DNA of 18,461 bases from positions 1 to 18,461 of the forward strand of contig DVGY01000117.1 in NCBI GenBank assembly GCA_018712465.1. Reading direction: 5' to 3'. This DNA is from Candidatus Egerieicola pullicola. GTDB taxonomy: Bacteria > Bacillota > Clostridia > Oscillospirales > Ruminococcaceae. The notes below the pieces were generated by a model. That model worked only from the letters and a program-made list of their open reading frames with translations. It was not told the origin of the DNA and did no database searches. Shown here one piece after another: positions 15,063-18,461 of this stretch. How positions within the stretch are numbered: position 1 is the first letter of the stretch; every line of letters begins with the position of its first letter. The position numbers and the translations under genes are program-made.

Positions 15063-15575
15063 ATGATCAAACCCTATCTGGAAGCCGCCAAGGTGGTGTC
15101 TACCCACGGAGTGTTGGGGGAAGTCCGGGCGCAAAGCTACTGCGACGATCCGGAAATCCTCTGCCATCTGTCCATGCTGTATCTGGATCCTCAGGGGAAA
15201 CATCCTGTGGGATTGCAGCGGGGCCGGGTACACAAAAATGTGGTGATTCTGAAATTGGACGGAGTAAATTCCCTGGAGGACGCTCAGAAACTCCGGGGCA
15301 AGATGCTGTATCTGGACCGCCGGGATCTGGAACTGGAACCGGGGCAATATTTTATCCAGGACTTGTTGGGCTGCACCGTAGTGGATGCGCAAGATCCCCA
15401 AAAGGTGTACGGAGTACTGGTGGATGTGACCAACACCGGGGCCTCTGACATTTACCATATAAAAGCCCCGGATGGACGGCTGTTGCTGGCTCCCGCCATT
15501 CCCCAGGTAGTGAAGCAGGTGGATTTGGAGCAGGAACGAATTTTCATTACTCCTTTGGAAGGACTGTTTGACTGA
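15063..15575 (+). CDS. rimM: Ribosome maturation factor RimM
   Basis: This 170-residue protein has the two-domain RimM layout: an N-terminal beta-barrel (about 4-88, with KVVSTHGVLGEVRA and NSLEDAQKLRGKMLYLDR) and a C-terminal PRC-barrel (about 95-168, with YFIQDLLGCTVVD and LLLAPAIPQVVKQVDLE). It helps mature the 30S head and binds S19. AGGAGG (15048-15053) is 9 bases before the ATG. Its stop TGA overlaps the trmD ATG by one base, so the two are probably translationally coupled. Confidence 0.97.
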   Translation: MIKPYLEAAKVVSTHGVLGEVRAQSYCDDPEILCHLSMLYLDPQGKHPVGLQRGRVHKNVVILKLDGVNSLEDAQKLRGKMLYLDRRDLELEPGQYFIQDLLGCTVVDAQDPQKVYGVLVDVTNTGASDIYHIKAPDGRLLLAPAIPQVVKQVDLEQERIFITPLEGLFD

Positions 15576-16342
15576 TGCGGATCGACATTGCCACCCTCTT
15601 CCCGGAGATGTGTGAAGCTTATTTAAGTGAATCTATTTTAGGCCGGGCCCGAAAGGCCAATTGTCTGGAGGTTCACTGTCATAACATCCGGGATTACACC
15701 TTGGACAAGCATCATCGGGTAGACGACTACTCCTACGGCATCGGCAAAGGCATGGTGATGCAGCCGGATCCCATTTGGCGGTGCTATCAGGCGGTGGAGG
15801 CCATGGCGCAAGAAAAGCCCTGGGTCATCTACCTGTCCCCGCAAGGCGAGATCTTCACCCAGAAAAAGGCGGTGGAGCTGAGCAAGCGTCCCCGGCTGTT
15901 TCTCCTGTGCGGTCACTACGAGGGAGTGGATCAGCGGATCTTGGATAAGATTGTGGATGAGGAGATCTCCATGGGGGATTTTGTCCTGACCGGCGGAGAG
16001 CTGCCTGCTTTGGCGGTGACCGATGCGGTGGCTCGGATGCTGCCGGGAGTGCTGCCGGAAGAGGAGTGTTTTGCTCGGGAAAGTCACTACGACGGGCTGC
16101 TGGAACACCCCCAGTACACCCATCCCCGTGTGTGGGATGGCCGGGAAGTGCCGGAGGTGCTTTTGTCTGGTCACCATGCTAATATCGAAGCTTGGAAACT
16201 GGAAGAAAGCCTGAAGCAAACCAAATTGAAGCGGCCGGATCTTTATGCAGCTTGGATAGAAGCACACCCTCCTCAGCCGAAAAAAAGGGGGAAAAAGGAC
16301 AAATCTACTGAGAAACCCCCATCGGAATCCCCTTCTTTTTGA
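15575..16342 (+). CDS. trmD: tRNA (guanine-N1)-methyltransferase TrmD
   Basis: This 255-residue protein makes m1G37 in tRNAs from S-adenosylmethionine. It shows the trefoil-knot SPOUT blocks: IYLSPQGEIF (85-94), LCGHYEGVDQR (111-121), MGDFVLTGGELPALAVTDA (133-151), and SHYDGLLEHPQYT with the probable catalytic Asp173. The usual glycine-rich GGGxGM loop near residues 55-60 reads GIGKGM here. The C-terminus carries a short Lys/Pro/Ser tail (from about 234) that looks disordered. The start overlaps the rimM stop. No rplS follows; the next gene is ptsH under its own promoter, 244 bases on. Confidence 0.97.
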   Translation: MRIDIATLFPEMCEAYLSESILGRARKANCLEVHCHNIRDYTLDKHHRVDDYSYGIGKGMVMQPDPIWRCYQAVEAMAQEKPWVIYLSPQGEIFTQKKAVELSKRPRLFLLCGHYEGVDQRILDKIVDEEISMGDFVLTGGELPALAVTDAVARMLPGVLPEEECFARESHYDGLLEHPQYTHPRVWDGREVPEVLLSGHHANIEAWKLEESLKQTKLKRPDLYAAWIEAHPPQPKKRGKKDKSTEKPPSESPSF

Positions 16343-16454
16343 TAGTTTTGTTAGTTTCTCAAAGTAGCGTTGAAAGACTTTGTGGAAAATTCATAAGAAC
16401 CGGCCTTTTTCCAATTCCCAATCTATCATTTAATCCAAACTGGTTTTTCAGGGA

Positions 16455-16483
16455 TTGACTGGAATTTTCATGACGATTATAAT
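16455..16483 (+). promoter_or_regulatory. SigA promoter of ptsH
   Basis: TTGACT (16455-16460) and a perfect TATAAT (16478-16483) are separated by 17 bases. The leader of about 97 bases contains a 7-bp hairpin GCAAAAT/ATTTTGC (16500-16506 and 16514-16520). Confidence 0.88.
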
Positions 16484-16586
16484 ATAAGTGTTGTAAGGCG
16501 CAAAATGAGCATTATTTTGCTGCTATGCGGCGAATGCAGCCCCGAATCCAACAAAAAGCAACGAGAAGCAAGGAGCGAAGATCGTC

Positions 16587-16850
16587 ATGTATGTAAGAGA
16601 TGTAATCGTCAAAAATAAGGTGGGTCTCCATGCCCGCCCCGCCACCTTCTTCATTCAGCGTGCCAACGAATACCAATCCTCCATCTGGGTGGAGCGGGAC
16701 GAACGCCGGGTGAACGCAAAAAGTCTGTTGGGGGTTCTCAGCTTGGGGATTCTGGGACAGCATCAGATCCGTATCATTGCGGACGGCACCGATGAAAAGG
16801 AAGCCGTAGACGCCTTGGTGAGTTTGGTGGAATCCGGCTTCACTGCCTGA
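16587..16850 (+). CDS. ptsH: Phosphocarrier protein HPr
   Basis: This 87-residue protein fits HPr exactly. KVGLHARPAT places the active histidine at His15, phosphorylated by enzyme I, and VNAKSLLGVLSLGI places Ser46, the HPr kinase site. Both sites are present, so it is HPr rather than Crh, which lacks His15. It passes phosphate to sugar PTS enzymes and, as Ser46-P, acts with CcpA in carbon catabolite control in Firmicutes. AAGGAG (16570-16575) is 11 bases before the ATG. The gene has its own promoter and terminator; ptsI is not adjacent. Confidence 0.96.
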   Translation: MYVRDVIVKNKVGLHARPATFFIQRANEYQSSIWVERDERRVNAKSLLGVLSLGILGQHQIRIIADGTDEKEAVDALVSLVESGFTA

Positions 16851-16878
16851 GCTTCTTGCGTATATTGATTTTTTTAAG

Positions 16879-16906
16879 CAGCGGAGGAATTTCCTTCGCT
16901 GTTTTT
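16879..16906 (+). terminator. Terminator of ptsH
   Basis: CAGCGGAGG (16879-16887) pairs with CCTTCGCTG (16893-16901), 9 bp with one G-U, loop AATTT, then five T and a further T-rich run. It begins 28 bases after the ptsH stop. Confidence 0.9.
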
Positions 16907-16974
16907 CTTGTTTTCTGATTTCCCTGTTGATGCCAAAGATTCAAAGATTTTTCACAAACAAACCCCCGAAGTGT

Positions 16975-17011
16975 GTTACAATTTGTCATAGTTCCGGGGA
17001 CAATTTGTAAC
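16975..17011. repeat. Inverted/direct repeat element upstream of the CdaR-like gene
   Basis: GTTACAATTTGTC (16975-16987) and GACAATTTGTAAC (16999-17011) form a 13-bp inverted repeat with one mismatch and an 11-base spacer. At the same time ACAATTTGT occurs as a direct repeat with a 22-base period (16978 and 17000), about two helical turns. It lies about 60 bases upstream of the predicted -35 box, where an activator or repressor pair could bind. Confidence 0.6.
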
Positions 17012-17068
17012 TAACTGCCCTTCTGAGGAATACTGTCCAAAAAATCGCAAAAAGATTCGGCAAACCTG

Positions 17069-17097
17069 TTGCAAAAACACGGGAATTTCGGTAAAAT
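17069..17097 (+). promoter_or_regulatory. Probable promoter of the CdaR-like gene
   Basis: TTGCAA (17069-17074) and TAAAAT (17092-17097) are separated by 17 bases. The predicted start is near 17104, leaving a leader of about 35 bases. Confidence 0.65.
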
Positions 17098-17139
17098 AAT
17101 ACTGTATACCTATCACTTTGTCAGCAAAGGAGAATGAAG

Positions 17140-18246
17140 ATGTCGAATCGTTTATTTCAGGGAGTCGTTCACCAGATGCGTGATGTCATCAATCGGGTCA
17201 TCGGTGTTGTGGATGAAACGGCTGCCATCATTGCATGCAGTGACTTATCCAAAGTAGGGTTGACCAATGAGTTCATTGCCCTGGATCTGAGTGATTCCCA
17301 CGACACCTTTATCCGGGACGGCTACACCTATAAGCCTTTCGGCCCCCACATCAAGCCGGATTACGCCGTGTTTGTGGAAGGGACCGATGAAAGCGCTTCC
17401 AAGTATGCCCAGCTTTTGGCCATCTCCCTGTCCTCCATTAAGCAGTATTACGATGAAAAGTACGACCGCAATAACTTTGTGAAGAACGTGGTGCTGGACA
17501 ACATCCTTCCCGGCGATATTTATATCAAAGCCCGGGAACTGCACTTTAACGCCGACGCCACTCGGGTGGCTTTCCTCATCCGGGTCAGCGGCAGCAATGA
17601 TGTGTCCACCTATGATGTGGTGCAGAATCTGTTTCCGGATAAACAGAAGGATTTTGTCTTTTCCATCGGGGAAAACGACATTGTCCTGATTAAGGAGATC
17701 AAACCGGGCATTGACAGCAAGGATTTGGAAAAGCTGGCCCGTTCCATTGCCGATACCCTCAGCGGAGAGTTTTACACCAAGGCTGTGGTCGGCATCGGCA
17801 CCGCCGTCACCGGGGTGAAGGAGCTGGCAACCTCCTTCAAGGAAGCCCAGGTGGCTTTGGAAGTGGGCAAGGTCTTCGACAATGAAGAAACCATCGTCCG
17901 CTACGATAATCTGGGCATTGCCCGGCTGATTTATCAGCTGCCGGTGACCCTCTGCGAAACCTTCCTCAAGGAAGTGTTCCATCAGGGAGGCATCGAAAGC
18001 CTGGATCATGAAACATTGTTTACCATCCGCCGTTTCTTTGAAAACAATCTGAACGTCTCCGAAACCTCCCGGAAGCTGTTCGTCCACCGGAACACCTTGG
18101 TGTACCGTTTGGAAAAGATCAAAAAGCTCACCGGGCTGGATCTGCGGGAGTTCGATCACGCCATCATCTTCAAGATCGCGTTGATGGTGCGCAAGTATCT
18201 GGACGCCTGCGCAGAGGGCAATGCGCCTTCTGGAGGTCAGAACTGA
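17140..18246 (+). CDS. CdaR/PucR-family transcriptional regulator
   Basis: This 368-residue protein ends in the PucR-type helix-turn-helix (about 300-350: FFENNLNVSETSRKLFVHRNTLVYRLEKIKKLTGLDLREF). The middle part (about 140-265) resembles the CdaR GGDEF-like domain. The N-terminal 120 residues (LFQGVVHQMRDVINRVIGVVDETAAIIACSDLSKVG) recall the sugar-diacid recognition domain of CdaR. The ligand cannot be told from sequence. The ATG at 17140 is preferred over 17134, since AAGGAGA (17127-17133) leaves 7 bases to 17140 and none to 17134. It is followed by ftsE after 35 bases, probably co-transcribed. The paired ACAATTTGT element upstream is a candidate operator, possibly autoregulatory. Confidence 0.85.
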   Translation: MSNRLFQGVVHQMRDVINRVIGVVDETAAIIACSDLSKVGLTNEFIALDLSDSHDTFIRDGYTYKPFGPHIKPDYAVFVEGTDESASKYAQLLAISLSSIKQYYDEKYDRNNFVKNVVLDNILPGDIYIKARELHFNADATRVAFLIRVSGSNDVSTYDVVQNLFPDKQKDFVFSIGENDIVLIKEIKPGIDSKDLEKLARSIADTLSGEFYTKAVVGIGTAVTGVKELATSFKEAQVALEVGKVFDNEETIVRYDNLGIARLIYQLPVTLCETFLKEVFHQGGIESLDHETLFTIRRFFENNLNVSETSRKLFVHRNTLVYRLEKIKKLTGLDLREFDHAIIFKIALMVRKYLDACAEGNAPSGGQN

Positions 18247-18281
18247 AAAACGGCCTACCCTAGCGAAAAAGGACTGACTCC

Positions 18282-18461
18282 ATGATTGAATTAAAGGATG
18301 TATCGCTGAAATACGATGAGGATACCGTAGCGCTGAACCATGTGAGTTTTACGGTGAAGCAGGGAGAGTTTGTGTTTATCGTAGGCGCTTCCGGCGCCGG
18401 CAAGAGCTCTATCATTAAACTGCTGCTCCGGGAAAAGGTGGCCACCAAGGGCACCGTGCTG
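18282..18461 (+). CDS. ftsE: Cell-division ABC ATPase FtsE, 3' truncated by window
   Basis: The first 60 residues are visible: MIELKDVSLKYDEDTVALNHVSF, then a Walker A of the form GASGAGKSS (35-43, Lys41), then IIKLLLREKVATKGTVL. The SGAGKS core followed by IKLLLRE is characteristic of FtsE, which with FtsX controls cell-wall hydrolases at the division site or in sporulation. AAAGGA (18268-18273) lies 8 bases before the ATG. It follows the CdaR-like gene by 35 bases; ftsX would be expected next, outside the window. Confidence 0.85.
   Translation, partial: MIELKDVSLKYDEDTVALNHVSFTVKQGEFVFIVGASGAGKSSIIKLLLREKVATKGTVL

Noticed and set aside
16360..16382. CAAAGT/ACTTTG hairpin after trmD as a terminator
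   Set aside because: Only 6 bp with an 11-nt loop and no T-run afterwards.

Overview
The window looks like a chromosomal segment of a low-to-mid GC Gram-positive anaerobe, most likely a gut Clostridia member (Oscillospirales/Ruminococcaceae type). This rests on strong AGGAGG ribosome binding sites, near-consensus SigA promoters (TTGACA-17-TATAAT), CCA-encoding tRNAs, a dockerin-bearing plant-polysaccharide enzyme, a YlxM-Ffh pair, and an HPr with both His15 and Ser46. The genus cannot be fixed from the sequence alone.

Layout. (1) 1-5241 is the 3' part of a very large secreted modular enzyme: the end of a GH51-like alpha-L-arabinofuranosidase, then three LamG-like lectin modules, three BIG2 Ig-like modules, a FIVAR module, a helical linker and a C-terminal type I dockerin. 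It ends at a strong terminator. (2) 5324-8157 holds tRNA-Leu(UAA) with its promoter and terminator, a tiny possible leader ORF, a Vat/CatB-type hexapeptide acetyltransferase followed closely by a MNT-fold nucleotidyltransferase, then a convergent HSL-type esterase and tRNA-Arg(ACG) on the minus strand. (3) 8197-10265 holds a DUF308 six-helix membrane protein fused to a probable permuted papain-like domain, followed by a small DUF4830 protein. (4) 10403-12495 holds an RsuA-family pseudouridine synthase and an orphan MsmK/UgpC-type sugar-ABC ATPase with a UUCG-loop terminator. (5) 12569-16342 is the translation/secretion operon ylxM-ffh-rpsP-khpA-rimM-trmD, with a hairpin at its predicted 5' end and an internal terminator-like hairpin before rimM. 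rplS, often next after trmD, is absent. (6) 16455-16909 is a monocistronic ptsH (HPr). (7) 17069-18461 is a CdaR/PucR-type regulator followed by the start of ftsE, which runs off the window.

Functional links. The arabinofuranosidase, shared sugar-ABC ATPase and HPr together suggest a carbohydrate-scavenging lifestyle. The ylxM-to-trmD block couples SRP targeting with ribosome and tRNA maturation. The accessory genes (acetyltransferase, nucleotidyltransferase, esterase) sit between two tRNA genes. The least explained items are the DUF308-protease-like fusion, the abrupt codon-usage change inside the first LamG module, the palindrome at the ylxM-ffh start site, and the paired ACAATTTGT element upstream of the CdaR-like gene. 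I found no CRISPR array, transposase, rRNA or phage gene.
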